From CAYGZA01 sp964354135 (lineage in GTDB: Bacteria > Planctomycetota > Planctomycetia > Pirellulales > Thermoguttaceae), in the NCBI GenBank assembly GCA_964354135.1, contig CAYGZA010000407.1, positions 1 through 5,010 on the forward strand: a stretch of DNA of 5,010 nt, written 5' to 3'. This document shows, one piece after another, positions 1 through 5,010 of the stretch (the first letter of the stretch is position 1; every line of letters starts with the position of its first letter). Both the position numbers and the translations under genes were made by a program. Under the pieces are notes generated by a model. It was not told the DNA's origin. It made no database searches and was given only the letters and a program-made list of their open reading frames with translations.

Positions 1-763
1 GCAGGTCCATCGTGTGGCTGCCCATGTCGCCGATCTGGCCGGCGCCGAAGTCCCAGAACATGTTCCACGACAGGCAGTTCATGCCCGGCCCGCCGGAGAA
101 ATACTCGGAGTGGTAGGGATGAAACGGCGACGGGCCGATCCAAAGATCGTAGTGGAAACCTCCCGGCGGCTGGCCCTGGGCGGGCCAGTAGCCTTTACGG
201 CGGATCTGGCGGTCGCCCCACGCGTAGGCCGCCGTCAGGTCGCCGATGACGCCGTCGCGCACGAGCTCGCGCACGCGGTTGAAATTCTGCATCGCGTGCC
301 GCTGCATGCCGACTTGCGTGGCAAGCTTGTCCTTCTTCTTCATCCAGTTCGCCCGCACCACGCGGGCCTCTTCGACGCTGATCGCCAGCGGCTTCTCCAT
401 ATAGCAGTGCAGGTCGCGGTTCAACGACCAGTTGGCCACAAACGCGTGCGTGTGGTCGGCCGTGCAGCAGACGACCGCGTCGAGGTCTTTCTGATCGAGA
501 CACTTCCGCCAGTCCACGTAGGTCTTGGCTTTCGGGAATCGCTTGACGGCGTCGGGAAATCGCTTTTCGTTCACGTCGCACAGGGCGACCACGTTCTCGT
601 CGGCCAGCGAGTCGTAGTGCGCCAGGCCGCGGCCCCAGACGCCGATCAGGGCGATGTTGAGTTTGTTGCCGGGGGCATTCTTGCCCGCCCGGGCACCGCT
701 CGGCAGGAGGAGCCATCCGGTCCCGGCGGCAGCGGTGGTCTTCAGGAATTGGCGACGCTTCAT
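1..763 (-). CDS. Tat-exported Gfo/Idh/MocA family oxidoreductase, C-terminally truncated by window edge
   Basis: I translated this directly from the reverse strand; the frame stays open for 254 residues to the window edge. It starts MKRRQFLKTT, a twin-arginine signal (RRQFLK) followed by a hydrophobic stretch (AAAGTGWLLL) and an SGARA cleavage-like site near residue 26, so export by the Tat pathway is likely. A Rossmann fold follows: strand NIALIG (36-41), glycine turn GVWGRG (41-46), and the acidic end of strand 2 in ALCDVNEKR (60-68). The family signature EKPLA is at 123-127 with the catalytic-type lysine K124. GDMGSHTMD (245-253) matches the D-x-G-x-H-x-x-D signature of the second domain. 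Such proteins are usually NAD(P)-dependent sugar or sugar-alcohol oxidoreductases of about 430-450 residues, so roughly 40% is missing. The start at 763 has a Shine-Dalgarno at the right distance. The family is secure; the substrate is unknown. The turn carries W43 where glycine is usual. Confidence 0.93.
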   Translation of the reverse strand, partial: MKRRQFLKTTAAAGTGWLLLPSGARAGKNAPGNKLNIALIGVWGRGLAHYDSLADENVVALCDVNEKRFPDAVKRFPKAKTYVDWRKCLDQKDLDAVVCCTADHTHAFVANWSLNRDLHCYMEKPLAISVEEARVVRANWMKKKDKLATQVGMQRHAMQNFNRVRELVRDGVIGDLTAAYAWGDRQIRRKGYWPAQGQPPGGFHYDLWIGPSPFHPYHSEYFSGGPGMNCLSWNMFWDFGAGQIGDMGSHTMDL

Positions 764-771
764 GGTGGGTT

Positions 772-777
772 CTCCTC
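772..777 (-). promoter_or_regulatory. Shine-Dalgarno of the oxidoreductase gene
   Basis: The minus strand reads GAGGAG eight bases before the ATG at 763. This fixes the start at MKRRQF, which also places the twin-arginine motif at the extreme N-terminus as expected for a Tat signal. Confidence 0.8.
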
Positions 778-821
778 TGACTGATTGATTTCCGCGATTG
801 CGAACATTGCCGACACTGTAG

Positions 822-836
822 CGGCCCCAGCGGCCG
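822..836. repeat. Short GC-rich hairpin in the leader of the oxidoreductase gene
   Basis: CGGCC (822-826) and GGCCG (832-836) form a perfect 5-bp stem around a 5-base loop. On the minus strand no T-run follows it, so it does not look like an intrinsic terminator. It lies in the presumed 5' leader, about 60 bases before the ATG. It may be chance in GC-rich DNA. Confidence 0.3.
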
Positions 837-885
837 GGGAAAACACTCTTGCAGAGGCGTCCCCGGCAAGAACTCCGTGCGCCTT

Positions 886-914
886 GTTCTACAAACACTT
901 GCGTCGATTGACAA
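886..914 (-). promoter_or_regulatory. Weak candidate sigma-70-type promoter for the oxidoreductase gene
   Basis: On the minus strand TTGTCA (914-909, five of six matches to TTGACA) is followed by a 17-base spacer and TAGAAC (891-886, four of six matches to TATAAT). Transcription would begin near 879, giving a leader of roughly 115 bases before the ATG at 763. The -10 element is poor, and promoter consensus in this kind of organism is uncertain, so this is only a candidate. Confidence 0.25.
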
Positions 915-1045
915 GACTGTCGCCCTGGCCGCGCTGGGGGGGCTCTCCGGCTCGGAAACGGTAGAGATCGTGCTTTCCGTCTGGGCTGCCTGGCGAAGAC
1001 CTCGTCCCGCGGACCAAGAATCAGACGGCGGACCCTTTGGAGAGG

Positions 1046-1091
1046 GAACCGGCTCGCGGTACCCACGCTGGGATCAAGCGTAACTCGGTTC
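1046..1091 (-). terminator. Nested inverted repeats at the stop codon of the large gene, possible but atypical terminator
   Basis: GAACCG (1046-1051) and CGGTTC (1086-1091) are a perfect 6-bp inverted repeat whose right arm overlaps the stop codon (1092-1090). Inside it lies a second perfect stem, ACGCT (1065-1069) and AGCGT (1077-1081), around the 7-base loop GGGATCA. A transcript of the large gene could fold this 3' end into a two-tier structure. There is no following T-run on the minus strand, so a classical intrinsic terminator is not supported; 3'-end protection or chance are alternatives. Confidence 0.25.
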
Positions 1092-4000
1092 AGCGTGAGG
1101 TTTTCCACTTCCGGTAGATTCGTTGGCCTTCCTGCCAGTCGCCGTCGTGGGCCTGGAGGACGACCGGTGCGGCCTCATAGGTCTTGCCTGGAGGATGGTT
1201 CGCGAACTCGACAAATGAGAGGAGCACCCCTGCGGGCAGCCCGTTGAGTTCTTCCGGACGCGGCCAGTTGCCGTCCCAGCGTGGAGTCTGGGCGTGGCCC
1301 GGCAGCAGTTCCAGGTGCAGTACCCTCGAACGGTCGGCACGATCGTGGGCACCAAGGTACACCGAGCGGCGGCGGCCGGCGCCGGAAAGCTCCATCCACG
1401 GCTCAGACAGGTCCTTGGGATAAAGGTAGAACTGCTCCGCGCTCTGGTCGCCCAGGTCGGAGAGATTCTTGAAGAGGAAGAAGACATCCGAACCTGCGAC
1501 GCCGGTTCCGGCGGGGCGCACCAGGCGGGTCGATTTCAGCTCCCGGTACGTATCGCCCAGGCCCGTCACGCCGCCGAGGATCGGGAAGAAGACCTCGCCG
1601 ATTTTGTACGGTGTCCGGTTCTCGATCTGCAAGGTGAAGCGGATGGCCTCGCCTTTCAACTCGATCCCCATGGTCGCCGCCACGTCGTACTTGTCACCCG
1701 TGCGGCTCTTAAGCGGCTGCCGCCAGAGTAGCGTGAGTGTCCGCCCCTGGACATCGAAGGAAGACAGCGGTTGAACCTCGCCGAGAATGTAGTTCGCCTC
1801 GATCGTCTCCCAGGGCTCCTTGCCGGGCAGAGGCAGCGTGAATTTGAAGTTGCCGGCCAAACGCGGCTCACGCATCAGCTCCAGTTTGCCGGCCTTGTCG
1901 AGGATCCGCGTGATCGCCCCGTGGGCCCGGCTCACCTCGACGCGATAGCGGTTGTTCTCCAGCTTAATGGACGTCCTATCGTCAAACCGAGGCAGCGGCT
2001 CGAGCGGCCGGGCGTGGCTGGGCGGCAGCGAAATCATCCGCACGGCGTCAATCGAGAACATGGAAAAGCCGTTCTGGTCGGCATCGTCTACGGCCTCGAC
2101 ATAGACGATCTGTCCCTTGTGGCCCGACCCGTCGAGCAGCACCGGCGCAAAGGTGAGGCTGTTCGGCGCGCTGCGGCGGTCGATCTCCGTGCCGTCGGCC
2201 GCCTTGAGCATCACGTAGTTCCAGGTCCGCTTCGACCCGGGGGCCCGGTCCCAGCCGGCGATCCGCAGGCGCACGGCGTCGTTGTCCAGCACAAACGGCT
2301 TGGACTTCAAGCGGCCGGTCGCGGCCTCGCCCCGCCCTCCGCTCCAGGCAAAAGAGTTCCCCTCCCATCCCCGGTACTCGCCGCACGTGTTCCGGTCGAC
2401 CCGCCAATTCGGGTCCGCCGTCCAGCCCGTGAAGTCGCCCGTTTCAAAACCGCCGTTTTCGATCCCCCGGCCCGCCACGGCCGCGGGCGTTTCTTTGGCG
2501 CTGGGAGGCGGAGGGCTGCAGGTCGGAGCGCTGGCCGTGGACCGTTCCTCGACGAACACGATGCGTTCGGCGGGGACGGTCACCTTGACCGGCAACGAAA
2601 GATCGCGGGGCGGCGCCAGCGGCACGTGGATCCGCACGGTCCCGCCCGCGTTGCCCGCAAACGCCTGGATCCCCTGGCTGCAATCCTCCATGCCGCTGTT
2701 GGTCAAGATGCACACCCGCTTGCCGGTCCTAAGACTCCGGAAGACGTTGTACTCTACGCCGTACGCTGGCCCATGCCCTAGCTCGATCTGGGCGTGGCCG
2801 AGGACTTCACCGAAGAAGACGGCCTCGCTCAGGTTGTCCTGGATCCGCTTGACCTCGCGAATGTATCCGGCCAGCCCCTTCCACGGCTCCCAGCCAACCG
2901 AGCGGGAATAGTTCAGCGGGCCAACCATGCCGACCTGGCTGGAGCGCACCGAGTCGTTGATGCCCAGGTAATCGTAGGGCGAGGTGATCGCCCGCGTTTC
3001 GACCATCTCTGGGAAAACGCTCCGCACCAGCGACATGTTCCCCACCCACCAGATGGCATCGCCGAACTCGAGCATCCGGTCCCAGTTGCACTCGAACGAC
3101 ATGGCGAAGTCCGGATCGATCCTCCGCGCCCCGTCGACGAGTCTCCGCGTGAGCCGGATCGCGCCTTCCCAAGTGGACGTGTCCGGGCCGAGCTCGCAGC
3201 GGGGGTTGAAGTTCAGGGGACTGGGCCACATCTTGTCCACGTGCAGGCCGTCCGCGCCGACCTCGACGAGCTTCAGGAACTGCCGCAGCAGGGTCTCGCG
3301 GTACTCGGGGAAGGAGGGATCGACCGAGGTCATCGGCTTCGCGTTGCCCATGCGGGCCCATAGGGTTCCCATGCCCCACCCGCAGGCCCCGTAACCGCCG
3401 TCCTCGCGCATCTCGACGTAGCGGCTCAGCTCCTTCTTGAACCAGTCCGACTCGATCATCACCGGCTGGTAGTTGACGAAGAAGTACACGCGGACGCCCA
3501 TCTTGTGACATGCCTCCAGCCCGCGCCGGAGGTCGTCGTAGGTGCCAAGCCGCGGGTCGGGCTCGTAGTGCGGGTAGCCGTTGTCGTGCCCACCGCGATG
3601 CCACCCGCTGATCAGGACCGCGGTGATGCCGTGATCGCGGGCATCCTTGGCCCAGCGGGGGATGTCTTGGAACGTGTAGTTGAGCGTTCCTTCCGGGAGG
3701 AGGAACATCGTGTCCTGGATGAAGGATTGGCGGCGGATCCAGCTTCGCGATGGGTCCATGAGCCCGAACGTCTTCTTAAACCACTCCCGGTAGATCGGCC
3801 CGGCGGCCCTCCATGTGCCGTCGTGGAATCGCAAGACCACCGGCGATCCTTCAAACGCCTTCCCGGGCCGCGTGAAGGGCACGTGCTGGATGCACGCGAA
3901 AATGTCCTTGCCGGCGGGCGAGGACTGCTCGAAAAAGCGGTAGCGCTTGAGTCGGGCCACCGTGTCGTGGGAGGCGAAATACATGGCCCGGTTGGCCGTC

Positions 4001-4644
4001 GTGTTGTACACACTACTGAATGACATGTTCATCTGGCCGGGGTAGTCGAGCGCCCCCTCGCCGAACGGGATCGCGACCTTCTTGCTCGTCGGCGAGGCGG
4101 TGGGCAGCATCACCGAGGTCTCACCCCGCTCCTGCCCGCGGCCGAACCCGGTCAAGCCGCCGATGAGCGGATACCACGCCTCGGTTACCCGGTGAGCCGT
4201 GTCGTTCTGCAAGACGAGTCGGAACTGAAGCGAGGGACCGGCCAGCCGGACCTCCATGCGCACGCGGAGGCTGTGCGTGCCGCCTTCGCTATCAGTCAGA
4301 GGTCCGTTCCAAGCCAGGTCGAACCCGCTACCGGACTTCGACAACGCGGTGAGCTTCTGGCTCCGGCCCAGGATCACCCTGTTCTTCTTGTCGGCATCGC
4401 GAAGGGTCAGCCTGAAGTTGTCGGCCAGACCGCCGACGGGAGTGAGGTGAATCTGCCCCTGTTTGTCGACGATGCGGGCGATCGCCCCGTTGCCCGGATC
4501 GACTTCCAGGCGCAGGTGCTCGTTGTCGAGAACGAGGGGGCCTTGGCCCAACGCGCCGGCCGGGCAAGAGCAAAGCAGAAGCCCACCGGCGATCGCAGCG
4601 AGTCGAGAAGCACTCGGGAGTGCCCGGGTGATCCGATCAGCCAT
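1090..4644 (-). CDS. Large secreted glycosidase-like protein: DUF6259-type TIM barrel with duplicated beta-sandwich and carbohydrate-binding-like module
   Basis: 1184 residues. Order: signal peptide 1-33; N-terminal beta-sandwich about 37-290; (beta/alpha)8 barrel about 300-640; C-terminal beta domain of the barrel unit about 641-700; Pro/Ala-rich linker 701-727; jelly-roll carbohydrate-binding-like module about 728-872, opening NGGFETGDFTGW; second copy of the N-terminal sandwich about 893-1181. Barrel landmarks are GWHRGGHDNG (347-356), VRVYFFVNYQ (384-393), GADGLHVDKM (463-472) and FAMSFECNW (513-521). D470 and E518 lie at strand ends where retaining glycosidases of the GH-D type carry acidic residues, so they are my catalytic candidates. 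The layout resembles proteins annotated DUF6259, recalled rather than searched. Substrate and activity are unknown; a complex glycan outside the cytoplasm is the inferred target. An in-frame ATG at 4776 would add 44 residues ahead of the signal peptide, but lacks a Shine-Dalgarno, so I chose 4644. Confidence 0.92.
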   Translation of the reverse strand: MADRITRALPSASRLAAIAGGLLLCSCPAGALGQGPLVLDNEHLRLEVDPGNGAIARIVDKQGQIHLTPVGGLADNFRLTLRDADKKNRVILGRSQKLTALSKSGSGFDLAWNGPLTDSEGGTHSLRVRMEVRLAGPSLQFRLVLQNDTAHRVTEAWYPLIGGLTGFGRGQERGETSVMLPTASPTSKKVAIPFGEGALDYPGQMNMSFSSVYNTTANRAMYFASHDTVARLKRYRFFEQSSPAGKDIFACIQHVPFTRPGKAFEGSPVVLRFHDGTWRAAGPIYREWFKKTFGLMDPSRSWIRRQSFIQDTMFLLPEGTLNYTFQDIPRWAKDARDHGITAVLISGWHRGGHDNGYPHYEPDPRLGTYDDLRRGLEACHKMGVRVYFFVNYQPVMIESDWFKKELSRYVEMREDGGYGACGWGMGTLWARMGNAKPMTSVDPSFPEYRETLLRQFLKLVEVGADGLHVDKMWPSPLNFNPRCELGPDTSTWEGAIRLTRRLVDGARRIDPDFAMSFECNWDRMLEFGDAIWWVGNMSLVRSVFPEMVETRAITSPYDYLGINDSVRSSQVGMVGPLNYSRSVGWEPWKGLAGYIREVKRIQDNLSEAVFFGEVLGHAQIELGHGPAYGVEYNVFRSLRTGKRVCILTNSGMEDCSQGIQAFAGNAGGTVRIHVPLAPPRDLSLPVKVTVPAERIVFVEERSTASAPTCSPPPPSAKETPAAVAGRGIENGGFETGDFTGWTADPNWRVDRNTCGEYRGWEGNSFAWSGGRGEAATGRLKSKPFVLDNDAVRLRIAGWDRAPGSKRTWNYVMLKAADGTEIDRRSAPNSLTFAPVLLDGSGHKGQIVYVEAVDDADQNGFSMFSIDAVRMISLPPSHARPLEPLPRFDDRTSIKLENNRYRVEVSRAHGAITRILDKAGKLELMREPRLAGNFKFTLPLPGKEPWETIEANYILGEVQPLSSFDVQGRTLTLLWRQPLKSRTGDKYDVAATMGIELKGEAIRFTLQIENRTPYKIGEVFFPILGGVTGLGDTYRELKSTRLVRPAGTGVAGSDVFFLFKNLSDLGDQSAEQFYLYPKDLSEPWMELSGAGRRRSVYLGAHDRADRSRVLHLELLPGHAQTPRWDGNWPRPEELNGLPAGVLLSFVEFANHPPGKTYEAAPVVLQAHDGDWQEGQRIYRKWKTSR
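1102..1968 (-). repeat. C-terminal beta-sandwich, second copy (B) of the internal domain duplication
   Basis: Residues about 893-1181. It repeats copy A in order: IKLENNRYRVEV against LVLDNEHLRLEV; HGAITRILDKAGK against NGAIARIVDKQGQ; LAGNFKFTL against LADNFRLTL; FPILGGVTGLG against YPLIGGLTGFG; VYLGAHD against MYFASHD; APVVLQAHDGDW against SPVVLRFHDGTW; IYRKW against IYREW. The last 29 aligned residues (260-288 against 1152-1180) need no gap and have 16 identities by hand count. The protein ends four residues after the copy, where copy A runs into the barrel. Confidence 0.85.
2029..2463 (-). other. Carbohydrate-binding-like jelly-roll module inserted between barrel unit and second sandwich
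   Basis: Residues about 728-872, preceded by the linker around STASAPTCSPPPPSAKETP (702-720). The opening NGGFETGDFTGW (730-741) is common at the start of bacterial extracellular jelly-roll domains. The strand VRLRIAGWDR (791-800), the segment YVMLKAADGTEIDR (810-823) and the closing FSIDAVRMI (863-871) also fit a CBM-like fold. Ligand binding is inferred, not shown. Confidence 0.6.
2725..3747 (-). other. Glycosidase-like (beta/alpha)8 barrel domain
   Basis: Residues about 300-640. The alternation of hydrophobic strands and amphipathic helices is clear: ITAVLISGW (340-348), VRVYFFVNYQ (384-393), ADGLHVDKM (464-472), FAMSFECNW (513-521), AIWWVGNMSL (530-539). Polar or charged residues sit at the C-terminal strand ends: W348/H349, H353/D354, N391, D470, E518 and N520. 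This fits a sugar-binding or catalytic cleft. No exact glycoside hydrolase family can be assigned by eye. Confidence 0.75.
3775..4536 (-). repeat. N-terminal beta-sandwich, first copy (A) of an internal domain duplication
   Basis: Residues about 37-290. It begins with an LVLDNEHLRLEVDPGNGAIA-type strand pair, similar to the N-terminal mutarotase-like sandwich of large glycosidases, and ends in IYREWFK just before the barrel. Landmarks shared with copy B are LADNFRLTL (73-81), YPLIGGLTGFG (158-168), MYFASHD (221-227) and PGKAFEGSPVVL (260-271). Confidence 0.8.
4546..4644 (-). other. Signal peptide of the large secreted protein
   Basis: Residues 1-33: basic start MADRITR, hydrophobic core LAAIAGGLLL (15-24), then CSCPAGALG with A31 and G33 at the -3 and -1 positions of a signal peptidase I site before Q34. 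LCSC (24-27) loosely resembles a lipobox with C27 as the lipidated cysteine, but C25 at the -2 position is unusual. Either form places the protein outside the cytoplasm. Residue positions assume the start at 4644. Confidence 0.75.
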
Positions 4645-4652
4645 GTTCGTTG

Positions 4653-4658
4653 CCCTCC
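4653..4658 (-). promoter_or_regulatory. Shine-Dalgarno that decides the start of the large gene
   Basis: The minus strand reads GGAGGG eight bases before the ATG at 4644. The upstream in-frame ATG at 4776 is preceded only by CCTTGGTAAG, without a usable ribosome binding site, and its extra 44 residues would bury the signal peptide. Together these choose 4644. Confidence 0.8.
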
Positions 4659-4780
4659 GCAAGATCGGCTCTTGCGTCGTTGCCACGTTCGCTTGCGCCT
4701 TCGTCTGTCGTCCACGATCCGACACTTCTTGCTCATCGCGAGCCTGAAGCCGATCCGGAGTCACGATGCCAACCATCTTA

Positions 4781-4851
4781 CCAAGGCGGCGTGTCTCACG
4801 CCCGGTGAATCTTCTCTGCTGGACGACCAGTTGAGCCCCACAAAGCCTTGG
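4781..4851 (-). other. Possible structured 5' leader element (three-stem fold) upstream of the large gene
   Basis: A perfect 7-bp closing stem (CCAAGGC 4781-4787 with GCCTTGG 4845-4851) encloses two hairpins: GGCGTG-TCT-CACGCC (4788-4802), which abuts the closing stem with no gap and could stack on it, and CTGG-ACGA-CCAG (4819-4830). Sequences are given on the plus strand; the minus-strand transcript would form the complementary fold. It ends about 135 bases before the ATG at 4644. No known riboswitch family is recognised, and individual stems of this size occur by chance. Confidence 0.3.
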
Positions 4852-4906
4852 ATTGTTCGGAGTCCCCTTCCGGTGACCTGGACTAGCCTTTTCGCCGCTT
4901 ACCGCA

Positions 4907-4950
4907 GTCTCGTTTACTCGTCTCGCAAATCAACGTCCTGTTTACCCGTC
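4907..4950. repeat. Two imperfect 16-bp direct repeats, possible operator
   Basis: On the plus strand GTCTCGTTTACTCGTC (4907-4922) and GTCCTGTTTACCCGTC (4935-4950) match at 13 of 16 positions and are offset by 28 bases. They share the core GTTTAC and the end CGTC, and lie about 265-305 bases upstream of the large gene start. A paired regulator-binding site is possible; the transcription start is not located, so the link to regulation is inference. Confidence 0.35.
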
Positions 4951-5010
4951 GGCGACGTAAGCGTCCGTCTGATCCATACTTGCCGGCCCTGGTAAGCTGA
5001 GGACATTCAC

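Larger units (their letters stand above)
764..1089. other. Intergenic region between the two minus-strand genes, no gene seen
   Basis: No credible coding region is seen on either strand. A 68-codon plus-strand frame starting with GTG at 877 has no recognisable domain and an arginine/proline-rich tail, and looks like chance. The region holds the inverted repeats next to the stop of the large gene, the candidate promoter, a GC-rich hairpin at 822-836 (CGGCC, loop CCAGC, GGCCG) and the Shine-Dalgarno of the oxidoreductase. The 326-base spacing argues against tight co-translation of the two genes. Confidence 0.6.
4645..5010. other. Upstream region of the large gene, no gene seen
   Basis: No credible coding region is seen. 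A long plus-strand frame that ends here is mostly antisense to the large gene and shows no domain. No good -35/-10 pair was found on the minus strand by eye, so the promoter is unlocated. The region contains two imperfect 16-bp direct repeats at 4907-4950, an inverted repeat AGTCC (4861-4865) and GGACT (4880-4884), and the possible branched fold at 4781-4851. Confidence 0.55.

Noticed and set aside
1..763. Assignment of the oxidoreductase to the NAD-dependent glycosidases of GH109
   Set aside because: These also can carry Tat signals and a Rossmann fold, but the canonical EKPLA motif here fits ordinary oxidoreductase members of the Gfo/Idh/MocA family better.
195..914. 239-codon minus-strand frame overlapping the oxidoreductase
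   Set aside because: It is a different frame of the same strand. The true frame, starting at 763, has the Tat signal, Rossmann fold, EKPLA and D-x-G-x-H motifs; this one is Arg-rich without motifs.
877..1083. 68-codon plus-strand frame with GTG start in the intergenic region
   Set aside because: No Shine-Dalgarno or domain is visible, and it ends in low-complexity polar sequence; it is likely chance in GC-rich DNA.
1771..2781. 336-codon plus-strand open frame
   Set aside because: It lies antisense to the large gene, is rich in Arg, Pro and Gly with no recognisable domain, and is explained by strong third-position GC bias of the real gene.
4645..4776. 44-residue N-terminal extension of the large protein from an ATG at 4776
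   Set aside because: No Shine-Dalgarno precedes it, and it would place charged sequence before a clear signal peptide; the ATG at 4644 has GGAGGG at eight bases.
4781..4851. A tRNA-like reading of the 71-base fold with its 7-bp closing stem
   Set aside because: On neither strand is there a T-arm with the TTCRANNC-type loop, a 5-bp anticodon stem or a CCA end; the hairpins are in the wrong places.
4192..4995. 267-codon plus-strand open frame running into the upstream region
   Set aside because: More than half is antisense to the large gene; the composition is not protein-like and no motif is visible in the part outside it.

Overview
The window is GC-rich and carries two genes, both on the minus strand. 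Both encode exported proteins. A Tat-targeted Gfo/Idh/MocA oxidoreductase next to a very large secreted TIM-barrel protein with beta-sandwich and carbohydrate-binding-like modules is typical of polysaccharide-degrading Planctomycetota or related PVC bacteria. This assignment is inferred from protein style; no marker gene is present.

Layout, in minus-strand transcription order. (1) 5010-4645 is a 366-base upstream region without a convincing gene. It holds a pair of imperfect direct repeats (4907-4950), a possible branched RNA fold (4781-4851) and a good Shine-Dalgarno (4653-4658). (2) 4644-1090 encodes an 1184-residue secreted protein: signal peptide, N-terminal beta-sandwich, glycosidase-like (beta/alpha)8 barrel resembling DUF6259 proteins, Pro/Ala linker, a jelly-roll carbohydrate-binding-like module, and then a second diverged copy of the N-terminal beta-sandwich that stops exactly where a second barrel would begin. 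(3) 1089-764 is a 326-base intergenic region with a nested inverted repeat around the stop codon, a weak promoter candidate and a Shine-Dalgarno for the next gene. (4) 763-1 encodes the first 254 residues of the oxidoreductase, cut by the window edge.

The likely joint role is extracytoplasmic or periplasmic processing of a complex glycan: the large protein would bind and perhaps cleave it, and the oxidoreductase would act on a sugar or sugar derivative. The substrate cannot be read from the sequence. The 326-base gap suggests the genes may be transcribed separately. The most notable observation is the internal duplication that leaves a barrel-less copy of the beta-sandwich at the C-terminus of the large protein.
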